64,000 nucleotides of DNA from Bradyrhizobium viridifuturi (GTDB lineage: Bacteria > Pseudomonadota > Alphaproteobacteria > Rhizobiales > Xanthobacteraceae), in contig NZ_LGTB01000001.1 in assembly GCF_001238275.1 (NCBI RefSeq), positions 335,927 to 399,926 of the forward strand. Direction: 5' to 3'. The translations under genes and the position numbers were made by a program. The notes below the pieces were generated by a model that was not told the origin of the DNA, made no database searches, and worked only from the letters and a program-made list of their open reading frames with translations. Shown piece after piece: positions 27,433-36,385 of this stretch (within the stretch, counting starts at the first letter, position 1; each line of letters opens with the position of its first letter).

Positions 27433-28682
27433 GGCGCTACTTTCCCGTTCGCGCCTTCATTTCGCCGTCCGTGCTTGGCGACCTCGTCCGCGGTCACGGC
27501 CGGCGCTGCATTGCCCCAGGAATTGCGGATATAGGTCGCGACATCGGCCACGTCCTGATCACTGAGCTTCGGATAGGCCGGCATCGAGCCTGCGTTGGGC
27601 GCGCGCGGCGTGGTGAGTGTCTGCGCGCCGTCGAGGATGATGCGCAGCGTGCTCGCTGGATTGGCCGATTGCAGATTGGCGTTGCCGGGCAGCGGCGGAT
27701 AGATCCGCGGCGCGCCGGAGCCGTCGAGCTCGTGGCAGGCGACGCAGGCGCCGCGATAGATGCGCTCGCCGTTGCTCATCTGCGCCGGCGCGGGCGGGGT
27801 GACCGCAGGCTCAGGCGCACCGGGGGGCAGGCTCTTCAGATAGGCGGCGATGGCGCGCACGTCGGCGTCGCCCATCTTCGAAGTCGAATTGACAACCACC
27901 TCCGACATCAGGGGACCGGCATGGCTGTGCCCGTTGCGGCCGCTCTGCAGGTATTCGACGATGTCAGCGGCGCTCCATGATTTCAGCCCGCTGCGCTCGG
28001 CGCCGTCGAGCCTCGGTGCAAACATGCCTTGCACCATGCCGCCTCCGAGCGCCTGGTCGCGCCTGTCAGCGCCGAAGGCATTCTTCGGCGTGTGGCAGGC
28101 GCCGCAATGGCCGAGCGCCTCGACAAGATAGCGGCCGCGATTCCATTGCGCAGGCTTGCTCTGGTCCGGCTGGATGATGCCGGGCGTGAAGAACAGCGCA
28201 TTCCAGGCCCGCATCAGCGCGCGATAGTTCAGCGGCCAGCGCAGCTGCGGCGGCGGCGCCTTGTTGCTCACCGGCGGAAGCGTCGCGAGATAGGCGCGGA
28301 TCGCCAGGATGTCGTCGCGGATCAGCTTCGTGAAGGAAGGGTAGGGGAAGGCCGGATAATAATGCGTCCCGCTTGGCGAGACCCCCATCCGCAGCGCGCG
28401 GAGGAAATCGTCGTCGCTCCAACCGCCGATGCCGGTATCGCGATCGGGGGTGAGATTCGCAGAGAACACCGCGCCGAACGGTGTGTCGATCCGCTTGCCG
28501 CCGGCGAAGGGCTTTGCCGGATCGGCGGTGTGGCAGCTTGCGCAGTCGCCGGCGATCGTGAGCGCCTTGCCGCGGGCGATGATGTCGTCGGTTGACGCAG
28601 CGGCGCATTCGCGGGCCGCGAACGCACTGCACAACAGCGCACCGACCAGAATCGCACCCGTCGTCCGAAATCGTCGCCGCAT
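27384..28682 (-). CDS. Triheme cytochrome c (alcohol/gluconate dehydrogenase cytochrome subunit type)
   Basis: 432 residues with a signal peptide (TTGAILVGALLCSAFAA) and three CxxCH heme sites: CASCH, CGACH and CVACH. The order and the FGAVFSANLTPDRDTGIGGWSDDDFLRA segment match cytochrome subunits of membrane dehydrogenases that pass electrons to the respiratory chain. No dehydrogenase gene is adjacent. SD GGAAGG precedes the ATG at 28682. The C-terminus past AKHGRR looks unnatural; one added A near 27460 would end the protein at 27457 and remove the overlap with the TRIC gene. Confidence 0.85.
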   Translation of the reverse strand: MRRRFRTTGAILVGALLCSAFAARECAAASTDDIIARGKALTIAGDCASCHTADPAKPFAGGKRIDTPFGAVFSANLTPDRDTGIGGWSDDDFLRALRMGVSPSGTHYYPAFPYPSFTKLIRDDILAIRAYLATLPPVSNKAPPPQLRWPLNYRALMRAWNALFFTPGIIQPDQSKPAQWNRGRYLVEALGHCGACHTPKNAFGADRRDQALGGGMVQGMFAPRLDGAERSGLKSWSAADIVEYLQSGRNGHSHAGPLMSEVVVNSTSKMGDADVRAIAAYLKSLPPGAPEPAVTPPAPAQMSNGERIYRGACVACHELDGSGAPRIYPPLPGNANLQSANPASTLRIILDGAQTLTTPRAPNAGSMPAYPKLSDQDVADVATYIRNSWGNAAPAVTADEVAKHGRRNEGANGKVAPHRSSPENTNFGISHL

Positions 28683-28916
28683 CCAATCACCTTCCGGTCC
28701 ACAAGACGCGTCACGCCATTTCGCCGCGGGCCTGTCCTGCGACAGAAACCGAAACGGCCCTCGGATATTCCCGGCACGATATTGCGATTTTTGAGCGACG
28801 GGCTTGGTCGCCCAGAATTGTGCTGCGCGGGCCGGAAAATCCGACATAGACTGGTTCTAACAAGTTCGGATGACTAGCTAAAAAGCAGCCGTCGCGGCCA
28901 GCGAAAAGAGGGCTAA

Positions 28917-31900
28917 ATGGGAATCAACCAAGGGCCTATCAGCCTCGACCAGAAATACACTCAGGGCACCGGCCACGTCTTCATGACCGGCATCCAGGCG
29001 CTGGTCCGCCTGCCGATGGCGCAGATCAGGCGTGACCGCGCCGCAGGCCTCAACACGGCGGGCTTCATCTCCGGCTATCGCGGTTCCCCCCTCGGCGGCT
29101 ACGACCAGCAACTGTTCGCCGCCCGCAAGCATCTCGAGCAGTACAACATCAAATTCCAGCCCGGCGTGAACGAGGACCTGGCTGCCACCGCGATCTGGGG
29201 CTCGCAGCAGCTCAGCCTGTCGCCCGGCGCCAAATATGATGGCGCGGTCGGCATCTGGTACGGCAAGGGCCCCGGCGTGGACCGCTGCGGCGACGTGTTC
29301 CGCCACGGCAACGCGGCAGGCTCCGCCAAGCATGGCGGCGTGCTCTGCCTTGCCGGCGACGACCACGGCGCGAAATCCTCCACCGTTCCGCATCAGTCCG
29401 ACCACGCCTTCATCTCCGCGCTGATGCCCTACCTCTACCCCTCCAGCATCCATGAAATGATCGAGATGGGCCTCCTGGGTATCGCGATGTCGCGCTACTC
29501 GGGCTGCTGGGTCGGCATGAAGGTGATCACCGAGACGGTCGAGACCACGGCCGAGATCGACCTCACCGACGAGATGACGCCGTTCATCATCCCGACCGAT
29601 TTCGAGTTGCCGCCGGGCGGGCTCAACATCCGTTGGCCCGACGACCGCTTCGAGCAGGACCGGCGCTTGCAGGACTACAAGGGTTTTGCCGCGATCGCCT
29701 TTGCCCGCGCCAACAAGGTCAACCGCATCACGATGGATTCGCCGAACGCGCGCTACGGCATCATGGCGTCCGGCAAGAGCTACGAGGACATCCGCCAGGC
29801 GCTGCGCGAGCTCGGCATCACGCCCGAGATCGCCGCCAAGATCGGCCTTCGCCTCTACAAGATCGGCATGCCCTGGCCACTGGAGCCGGAAGGCGTGCGC
29901 AATTTCGCCGTCGGTCTCGAGGAGATCTTCATCGTCGAGGAGCGCCGCGAGATCGTCGAGAACCAGGTCAAGCAGGAGCTGTTCAACTGGCGCGACGACG
30001 TGCGCCCGCGCATCGTCGGCAAGATGGACGATCACGACAAGCGCTTCCTGACGTTTGCCGCCGAGCTCAGCGTGGCCTCGCTGGCGAGCTCGCTGACCGA
30101 ACGGCTGCTTCGACTCAATCTCAATCCTGAAATCGCCGAGATGCTGCGCGCCAAGGCCGACTGGTTCAACGGCCGCCAGTCGAGCCAGATGCAGGCGACG
30201 GCGCCGGTCAGCCGCACGCCGTATTTCTGCTCGGGGTGTCCGCACAACACCTCGACCAAGGTGCCGGAAGGCAGCCGCGCGCTCGGCGGCATCGGCTGCC
30301 ACTTCATGGCGTTGTGGATGAACCGCTCGACCGAGACATTTACCCATATGGGCGGCGAGGGCGTGCCGTGGGTCGGCATCGCGCCCTTCACCAACGAGAA
30401 CCACATCTTCGCCAATCTCGGCGACGGCACCTACTTCCACTCCGGCATTCTCGCGATCCGCCAGTCGATCGCCTCCAAGGCCAACATCACCTACAAGATC
30501 CTCTACAACGACGCGGTCGCGATGACCGGCGGCCAGCGCCATGACGGCGACCTGTCGCCGCAGCAGATCACCTTCCAGCTCCACGCCGAGGGCATCCGCG
30601 AAATCTATCTGGTCTCGGAAAATCCCGACGCCTATCCGGCCGGCACCATCGCGCCCGGCGTCAAGCTGTTCCATCGCGACGAGCTCGAAAACGTCCAGAA
30701 GATGTGCCGCGACACCAAGGGCACCTCGGCGATCGTGTTCGTGCAGACCTGCGCGGCCGAGAAGCGCCGTCGCCGCAAGCGCGGCCTGATGGAGGATCCG
30801 GCGCGCCGCGTGCTGATCAATCCGGCGGTCTGCGAAGGCTGCGGCGACTGCTCGGTGCAGTCGAACTGCATCTCGGTCGAGCCGCTGGAGACGGAACTGG
30901 GGCGCAAGCGCACCATCAACCAGTCGACCTGCAACAAGGACTATTCCTGCGTGAAGGGTTTTTGCCCGTCCTTCGTCACGATCGATGGCGGCACCCTCAA
31001 GCGTCGCGCGCCCGCCGAACTCGGCGATATCGGCGTCTTGCCGGAGCCGGCTTCGAAGCCCGCGCTCGACCGGCCCTATAATATCGCGGTCGGCGGCGTC
31101 GGCGGCACCGGCGTGCTGACGATCGGCGCGCTGCTCGGCATGGCCGCGCATATCGAGGGCAAGGCCTCCATGATCCTCGACATGTCCGGTCTTGCGCAGA
31201 AGGGCGGCGCGGTGCTGAGCCATGTCCGGCTGTCGGAGCACACCGCCGACGTGACCTGCTCGCGCATCGTGACCGGCACCGCTGATCTTGTCCTTGCGGC
31301 TGACGAAGTCGTTGCGGTTTCGAAGGACACCATGACGCTGTGCGACGCGAGCCGCACCGTCGGCATCATCAACAGCCACATCATCCCGACCGCGGATTTC
31401 ATCCTCAACCGCGACTTCAACTTCCAGAGCCGCAAGGTCACCGGCGTGCTGGAGACCGAGCTGCGCAAGGACTCCGCGTTCTTCGACTTCACCAAGCCGG
31501 CCGAAGCGCTGCTCGGCGACTCGATCGCCACCAACATCATGATGATGGGCTTTGCCTATCAGCGCGGGCTGCTGCCGCTGTCGGCGGAGGCGATCCAGCA
31601 GGCGATCGAGGTCAATGGCGTCTCGATCAAGATGAACACGCAGGCGTTCCAGCTCGGGCGTCTGGCCGCGGCCGATCCGGCGCGGCTCGCTGCGATGATG
31701 AAGGGGCAGGACGACGACGCAGCCCCGGTCAAGTCGCTGGATGCGATGTCGCTCGACGAGATCATCACCCATCGCATGGGTCTTCTGACCGACTATCAGA
31801 ACGGACGGTTGGCCAGGCGTTATCGCAAGCTGGTCGACCAGGTGCGCGATGCCGCCACCAAGGGCGGCTATGGCGAGGCGCTGCCGCGCGCGGTTGCGAT

Positions 31901-32411
31901 CAACTATGCCAAGCTGCTCGCCTACAAGGACGAGTACGAGGTGGCGCGGCTGTTCACCGATGGCCGCTTCGAGAAGCAACTGCGCGATCAGTTCGAGGGC
32001 GACTTCAAGTTCAATTTCAATCTGGCACCGCCGATCCTCGGCGGTGGACTCGATGCGCAGGGGCGTCCGAAGAAGCGCGCCTTCGGTTCGTGGATGATGT
32101 CGGCCTTCAGGGTGATGGCGCGATTCCGCTTCCTGCGCGGCACGCCTCTCGACATCTTCGGTTACAACGCCGACCGCAGGCTCGAGCGCGATCTGATCGC
32201 GGGATACGAGAAGGACGTCGCGACGGTACTGAACCTGCTGTCGCCGCTCAATCACGACATCGCGGTCGAATTGCTGTCGCTGCCCGAGCGCATCCGCGGC
32301 TACGGCCCAGTGAAGGAGAAGGCGGTCAAGGAGGCGAAGGTTCGCTACGCGCAACTCGCCGCCGACCTTGCCAACCCGCCGCCCGCGCCGCGGCAGATGG
32401 CAGCGGAGTAG
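28917..32411 (+). CDS. Fused indolepyruvate ferredoxin oxidoreductase (IorA-IorB type)
   Basis: 1164-residue enzyme that decarboxylates aryl-pyruvates to aryl-acetyl-CoA using thiamine diphosphate, CoA and ferredoxin. Domains in order: N-terminal pyrimidine-binding half (GFISGYRGSPLGGYD), central ThDP-binding part (CSGCPHNT, LGDGTYFHSG, YNDAVAMTGGQ), a ferredoxin-like cluster region with CEGCGDCSVQSNC and CNKDYSCVKGFC near residues 640-680, a gamma domain (VGGVGGTGVLTIGALL), and a C-terminal DUF6537-like extension. All cluster Cys are present. It leads the CoA-thioester gene set downstream, suggesting it feeds that pathway with acyl-CoA. Confidence 0.9.
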   Translation: MGINQGPISLDQKYTQGTGHVFMTGIQALVRLPMAQIRRDRAAGLNTAGFISGYRGSPLGGYDQQLFAARKHLEQYNIKFQPGVNEDLAATAIWGSQQLSLSPGAKYDGAVGIWYGKGPGVDRCGDVFRHGNAAGSAKHGGVLCLAGDDHGAKSSTVPHQSDHAFISALMPYLYPSSIHEMIEMGLLGIAMSRYSGCWVGMKVITETVETTAEIDLTDEMTPFIIPTDFELPPGGLNIRWPDDRFEQDRRLQDYKGFAAIAFARANKVNRITMDSPNARYGIMASGKSYEDIRQALRELGITPEIAAKIGLRLYKIGMPWPLEPEGVRNFAVGLEEIFIVEERREIVENQVKQELFNWRDDVRPRIVGKMDDHDKRFLTFAAELSVASLASSLTERLLRLNLNPEIAEMLRAKADWFNGRQSSQMQATAPVSRTPYFCSGCPHNTSTKVPEGSRALGGIGCHFMALWMNRSTETFTHMGGEGVPWVGIAPFTNENHIFANLGDGTYFHSGILAIRQSIASKANITYKILYNDAVAMTGGQRHDGDLSPQQITFQLHAEGIREIYLVSENPDAYPAGTIAPGVKLFHRDELENVQKMCRDTKGTSAIVFVQTCAAEKRRRRKRGLMEDPARRVLINPAVCEGCGDCSVQSNCISVEPLETELGRKRTINQSTCNKDYSCVKGFCPSFVTIDGGTLKRRAPAELGDIGVLPEPASKPALDRPYNIAVGGVGGTGVLTIGALLGMAAHIEGKASMILDMSGLAQKGGAVLSHVRLSEHTADVTCSRIVTGTADLVLAADEVVAVSKDTMTLCDASRTVGIINSHIIPTADFILNRDFNFQSRKVTGVLETELRKDSAFFDFTKPAEALLGDSIATNIMMMGFAYQRGLLPLSAEAIQQAIEVNGVSIKMNTQAFQLGRLAAADPARLAAMMKGQDDDAAPVKSLDAMSLDEIITHRMGLLTDYQNGRLARRYRKLVDQVRDAATKGGYGEALPRAVAINYAKLLAYKDEYEVARLFTDGRFEKQLRDQFEGDFKFNFNLAPPILGGGLDAQGRPKKRAFGSWMMSAFRVMARFRFLRGTPLDIFGYNADRRLERDLIAGYEKDVATVLNLLSPLNHDIAVELLSLPERIRGYGPVKEKAVKEAKVRYAQLAADLANPPPAPRQMAAE

Positions 32412-32428
32412 GGTCGCCAAATATTCAG

Positions 32429-32562
32429 CGTCGTCCCGGGCAAGCGAAGCGCGACCCGGGACCCATAAACACAGGGTTGTGTTGTTGGATTGAGCTGCGG
32501 CCCCAGCGTCGCGCAACGACGAACAGCGGTGGTTATGGGTCCCGGCCTTCGCCGGGACGACA
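32429..32562. repeat. Interspersed repeat (CGTCGTCCCGGG type), copy 2
   Basis: The first 34 bp match copy 1 at 21612 exactly. The ends CGTCGTCCCGG and CCGGGACGAC are inverted. Located between the oxidoreductase and the thiolase-like gene. Confidence 0.75.
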
Positions 32563-32688
32563 CTGGTTTTATCGCGTGCATATTACGCACTCACCGCAGT
32601 CTCGCCTGACGGAATATTTCCGCGCTTGCCAACGCCGCTACGTCGGTTCAGAAAAACGCTGGAGCGAAAAACGCCAGCGGAGAGCGAT

Positions 32689-33846
32689 TTGACCATCAAG
32701 GGCAAGGCCTACATTGCCGGGATCTACGAACATCCCACCCGGCATGCACCCGATAAATCAACAGCGCAGCTACATGCCGAGGTCGCCAAGGGCGCGATCG
32801 AGGACGCCGGACTCACCAAGGACGATATCGACGGCTATTTCTGCGCCGGCGATGCGCCGGGCGGGCTGTGGCCGATGGTCGACTATCTCGGCCTCAACAC
32901 CAAGAAGCTGCGTCACGTCGACTCCACCGAGACCGGCGGCTGTTCCTATCTGATCCATCTCGGTCACGCCGCCGAGGCGATTGCCGCGGGCAAGTGCTCG
33001 GTCGCGCTGGTCACGCTGGCGGGCAAGCCGCGCACCGGCCCGATGCCGCCGCGCGCCTCCGGCGCCGAGGCCGATTTCGAATTGGCTTACGGGGCTACCA
33101 CGCACAATGCCTATGGCATGTGTGCCATGCGCCATATGCACGACTACGGCACCACCTCCGAGCAGCTCGCCTGGATCAAGGTCGCGGCCTCGCATCACGC
33201 GCAATACAATCCGCATGCCATGCTGAAGGAGGTCGTCACCGTCGAGGACGTGCTGAACTCGCCGATGATCTCGGATCCGCTGCATCGGATGGATTGCTGC
33301 GTGGTCACCGACGGCGGCGGCGCGATGATCGTCACGACGCCGGAGATCGCCAAGAGCCTGAAGAAGCCGCTGGTGCGCCTGATCGGCCACGGCGAGGCGA
33401 TGAAGGGGCCGCGCGGCGGCAAGGATCTCGATCTGACCTATTCCGCCGGCGTGTGGTCCGGCCCGCGCGCGTTCGAGGAGGCCGGCGTGACGCCGAAGGA
33501 CATCAAATACGCCTCGATCTATGACAGCTTCACCATCACGGTGCTGATGCAGCTCGAGGACCTCGGCTTCTGCAAGAAGGGCGAGGGCGGCAAGTTCGTC
33601 GCCGACGGCAACCTGATCTCGGGCGTCGGCAAGCTGCCGTTCAACACCGACGGCGGCGGCCTCTGCAGCAACCATCCCGTCAATCGCGGCGGCATGACCA
33701 AGATCCTCGAGGCCGTCCGCCAACTGCGTGGCGAGGCGCATCCGAAGGTGCAGGTGAAGAACTGCGACCTCGCAATCGCCCACGGCACCGGTGGTCTGCT
33801 CGGCGTTCGCCACGCCGCCTCAACCTGTATTCTGGAGCGTGCGTGA
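32689..33846 (+). CDS. Thiolase-like enzyme (SCP2/Ltp2-type)
   Basis: 385 residues. Starts at TTG 32689 (read as MTIKGKAYIAG) with GCGGAGAG upstream. It has the thiolase fold with DGYFCAGDAPGG, TETGGCSYLIHLGHAAEAI, SIYDSFTITVLMQLEDLGF and GGGLCSNHPVNRGG. The classical CxSG nucleophile and C-terminal CGGG acid-base sites are not in the usual form, while YDSFT and the DUF35 partner gene right after it (TGATG overlap) resemble Ltp2-type retro-aldolases or non-decarboxylating thiolases. A role in shortening a CoA-bound side chain is inferred. Confidence 0.82.
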   Translation: MTIKGKAYIAGIYEHPTRHAPDKSTAQLHAEVAKGAIEDAGLTKDDIDGYFCAGDAPGGLWPMVDYLGLNTKKLRHVDSTETGGCSYLIHLGHAAEAIAAGKCSVALVTLAGKPRTGPMPPRASGAEADFELAYGATTHNAYGMCAMRHMHDYGTTSEQLAWIKVAASHHAQYNPHAMLKEVVTVEDVLNSPMISDPLHRMDCCVVTDGGGAMIVTTPEIAKSLKKPLVRLIGHGEAMKGPRGGKDLDLTYSAGVWSGPRAFEEAGVTPKDIKYASIYDSFTITVLMQLEDLGFCKKGEGGKFVADGNLISGVGKLPFNTDGGGLCSNHPVNRGGMTKILEAVRQLRGEAHPKVQVKNCDLAIAHGTGGLLGVRHAASTCILERA

Positions 33847-34235
33847 TGTCTGAAGCCAAGAAGTACAATGCCCCGGTGACCAATCCGGAGACGGCGCCGT
33901 TCTGGGAAGCGGCGAAGGCGGGCAAGTTCATGATCAAGCGCTGCACCACCTGCGGCGAGGCGCATTACTTCCCGCGCGCGATCTGCCCGTTCTGCTTCTC
34001 CGACAAGACGGTGTGGGAAGAGTCGAGCGGTGAGGCCACGGTCTACACCTACAGCCTGATGCGCAAGTCGCCGACCGGTCCGTATGCGATCGCCTATGTG
34101 ACGCTGAAGGAAGGTCCGTCGCTGCAGACGAACATCGTCGATTGCGATCTGGAGACGGTGAAGATCGGCCAGAAGGTCAAGGTGGTGTGGAAGCCGACCG
34201 ACGGCGCCCCGCTGCCGTTCTTCACGCCGGCCTGA
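33846..34235 (+). CDS. Zn-ribbon/OB-fold DUF35 protein
   Basis: 129 residues. The rubredoxin-like zinc ribbon is CTTCGEAHYFPRAICPFC, followed by an OB fold (GEATVYTYSLMRKSPTGPYAIAYVTLKEG). DUF35 proteins bind thiolase-like or hydratase partners and form the channel for the CoA substrate. Its start overlaps the thiolase stop (TGATG), which fits a tight stoichiometric complex with that enzyme. Confidence 0.88.
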   Translation: MSEAKKYNAPVTNPETAPFWEAAKAGKFMIKRCTTCGEAHYFPRAICPFCFSDKTVWEESSGEATVYTYSLMRKSPTGPYAIAYVTLKEGPSLQTNIVDCDLETVKIGQKVKVVWKPTDGAPLPFFTPA

Positions 34236-34239
34236 GAAG

Positions 34240-34392
34240 TACCTTCCCCCCTTGCGGGGGAAGGTCGCAGCCGAAGGCTGTCGGAAGAGGGGTGTCTGTC
34301 CACGGGAAAGCTGCATCTGCGGAGGCAACCCCTCTCCCAAACGAGTTTGCGTTTGAAGCCGGCGCGACCCTCTCCCGCAGGGGGAGAGGGCG
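34240..34392. repeat. Cluster of palindromic repeats (CCTTCCCCC and CCCTCTCCC types)
   Basis: Two hairpins: 34242-34264 (CCTTCCCCC/GGGGGAAGG) and 34368-34390 (CCCTCTCCC/GGGAGAGGG). The first follows the DUF35 stop and may also act as a terminator or mRNA stabiliser. Confidence 0.65.
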
Positions 34393-34441
34393 CAGCAACG
34401 AGCACCGCGGCGAAGAAAGAACAGTTCGGGGAGAAACAACA

Positions 34442-35302
34442 ATGCCAATCGTGTACGAACAGCTGATGGCTCTGAAGAATCTGGGCCAGAAATACAGCTA
34501 CGCCGACCGCGACGTGATGCTCTACGCCTACGGCATCGGGCTCGGTGCCGATCCGATGGACGAAAAGGAGCTGGCCTTCGTCAACGAGGGCGTGCTGACG
34601 CCGCGGCCGCTCAAGGTGGTGCCGACGTTTGCGTCGGTCGCGGCCTGGGGCGCCGGTCCCGGTGAGATGAACCTCAACCGCGTGATGGTGGTCGACGGCG
34701 AGCGCGACATCACCTTCCACAAGCCGTTCGCCACTGCCGCGCACATCACGGCCGACTCGACTGTGCTCGACGTGTTCGACAAGGGCAAGGACAAGGGCGC
34801 GGTGATCCGCCACCAGACCGTGCTCAGGGATGAGAAGGGCGACAAGCTTGCAACGCTCGTCGCCTCCCGCTTCGCCCGCGGCGATGGCGGCTTCGGTGGC
34901 CCGTCCGACGGCCAGCCCGAGCCGCACAAGGTTCCGGAGCGTGCGCCGGACAAGGTGGTCGACATCACCACGCGGCCCGATCAGGCGCTGATCTATAGGC
35001 TCTGCGGCGACCGCAACCCGCTGCATTCCGATCCGGAGTTCGCCAAGAAGGCCGGCTTCCCGCGGCCGATCCTGCACGGCATGTGCACCTACGGCATCAC
35101 TTGCCGCGGCGTGCTGCAGACCTATGCCGACTATGACCCTGCAGCCTTCAGGCAGCACGCGGCGCGATTCTCCTCGCCGGTGTTTCCCGGCGAGACCGTG
35201 ACGATGGAGCTGTGGAAGGACGGCAACGTGGTGTCGTTCGAGGCCAAGGTGAAGTCGCGCGGCGTTACCGTGATCAAGAGCGGCAAGACGGTGCTGGGTT
35301 AG
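34442..35302 (+). CDS. MaoC-type enoyl-CoA hydratase (two hot-dog domains)
   Basis: 286 residues, the length of a duplicated hot-dog protein. The C-terminal domain carries the hydratase-2 motif YRLCGDRNPLHSDPEFAKKAGFPRPILHGMCTYGI with the catalytic Asp and His; the N-terminal domain (MLYAYGIGLGADPMDEKELAFVNE) is the degenerate substrate-binding half. This is the layout of MFE-2-type and yeast-like (R)-specific hydratases. The SDR gene 79 bp downstream resembles the dehydrogenase half of the same multifunctional enzyme, so the two likely catalyse successive steps. Confidence 0.9.
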   Translation: MPIVYEQLMALKNLGQKYSYADRDVMLYAYGIGLGADPMDEKELAFVNEGVLTPRPLKVVPTFASVAAWGAGPGEMNLNRVMVVDGERDITFHKPFATAAHITADSTVLDVFDKGKDKGAVIRHQTVLRDEKGDKLATLVASRFARGDGGFGGPSDGQPEPHKVPERAPDKVVDITTRPDQALIYRLCGDRNPLHSDPEFAKKAGFPRPILHGMCTYGITCRGVLQTYADYDPAAFRQHAARFSSPVFPGETVTMELWKDGNVVSFEAKVKSRGVTVIKSGKTVLG

Positions 35303-35381
35303 CGTCCTGCGACGGCCGTCGGCTCCCTCGCCCCGCGCTTGCGGGGAGAGGTGAAGAAGAAACAACAACGGAGAAACAACC

Positions 35382-36260
35382 ATGGGATTACTCGACGGCA
35401 AGGTGGCGCTGATCACGGGCGCGGGCGGCGGACTGGGTGAGGCCTACGCAAAGCTGTTTGCGCGCGAGGGCGCGGCTGTCGTGGTCAACGATCTCGGCGG
35501 CCCGCGTGACGGCTCGGGCTCCGACAAGTCGATGGCCGACAAGGTGGTCGACGCGATCAAGGCCGAGGGCGGCCGTGCCGTCGCCAACGGCGCCGACATC
35601 TCGACGATGGCCGGCGGCCAGTCGGTGTTCGACGATGCCATCAAGCATTTCGGCCGCGCCGACATTCTGGTCAACAACGCCGGCATCCTGCTCGACGAGA
35701 CCTTCCACAAGGCCAAGGAAGCCAACTGGGACAGGGTGATGAAGGTGCATCTCAAAGGCACCTTCTGCTGCACCCAGCCGGTGTTCAAATGGATGCGCGA
35801 CAATGGCGGCGGCGTCATCGTCAACACGTCATCGACCTCGGGCCTGATCGGCAATTTCGGCCAGACCAATTACGGCGCGGCCAAGGGCGGCATCTGGGGC
35901 CTGTCCAACGTGCTGGCGATCGAGGGCCGCAAGTACAACATCCGGATCTGGACCCTGGCGCCGGGTGCGCTGACCCGCATGACCGCGGACCTGCCCCGCT
36001 ACAAGGAGAACCCGGGTGCGGCGCTGGGGCCTGACGGCATCGCGCCGGCGGTGCTCTACATGGTCAGCGATTTGTCGGGCGACCAGACCGGCAAGGTGCT
36101 CGGCGTCTCGGGCCCGCGCGGCGTCCGCGAGATGCGGATGATGGAAATGGAGGGCTGGAAGCCGCCCTTTACCGGCTGGAAGGCCGAGGACATCGCCACC
36201 CACGCCAAGGAGATCTTCTTCTCCGAGGAGCAGATCAAGATGGGCGCGCGGCGGTTCTGA
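35382..36260 (+). CDS. Short-chain dehydrogenase, (3R)-hydroxyacyl-CoA dehydrogenase (MFE-2/HSD17B4) type
   Basis: 292 residues. NAD-binding TGAGGGLG, NDLGG, NNAG, catalytic Ser in NTSSTSG and YxxxK in YGAAKGG are all present, and VVNDLGGPRDGSGSDKSMAD is typical of the peroxisomal MFE-2 dehydrogenase branch. It oxidises 3R-hydroxyacyl-CoA made by a MaoC hydratase, which is the gene upstream. SD CGGAG precedes the ATG at 35382. Confidence 0.9.
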   Translation: MGLLDGKVALITGAGGGLGEAYAKLFAREGAAVVVNDLGGPRDGSGSDKSMADKVVDAIKAEGGRAVANGADISTMAGGQSVFDDAIKHFGRADILVNNAGILLDETFHKAKEANWDRVMKVHLKGTFCCTQPVFKWMRDNGGGVIVNTSSTSGLIGNFGQTNYGAAKGGIWGLSNVLAIEGRKYNIRIWTLAPGALTRMTADLPRYKENPGAALGPDGIAPAVLYMVSDLSGDQTGKVLGVSGPRGVREMRMMEMEGWKPPFTGWKAEDIATHAKEIFFSEEQIKMGARRF

Positions 36261-36268
36261 TGCTACCT

Positions 36269-36373
36269 GTCGTTCCGGGGCGTCCGAAGGACGAACCCGG
36301 AACTTCGAGATTCCCCGGTGCGCAATTGCGCACCTGAGGTTCGATGCTGACGCATCGCCCCGGAATGACGGAC
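36269..36373. repeat. Palindromic repeat (CGTTCCGGGG type)
   Basis: The ends CGTTCCGGGG and CCCCGGAATG are largely inverted; the centre has the palindrome GTGCGCAATTGCGCAC (36318-36333), shared with the repeat at 21612. Confidence 0.7.
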
Positions 36374-36385
36374 AAGAGGATAGCC

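Noticed and set aside
28878..32516. 1212-codon open frame antisense to the ferredoxin oxidoreductase
   Set aside because: It mirrors the sense gene almost exactly. In very GC-rich genes the antisense frame in phase with G/C third positions lacks stops. The protein is a His/Arg/Asp-rich sequence with no family motif and no ribosome site, while the sense strand has complete active-site motifs.
32770..33813. 347-codon minus-strand frame over the thiolase-like gene
   Set aside because: Shadow of the sense gene, no recognisable motifs.
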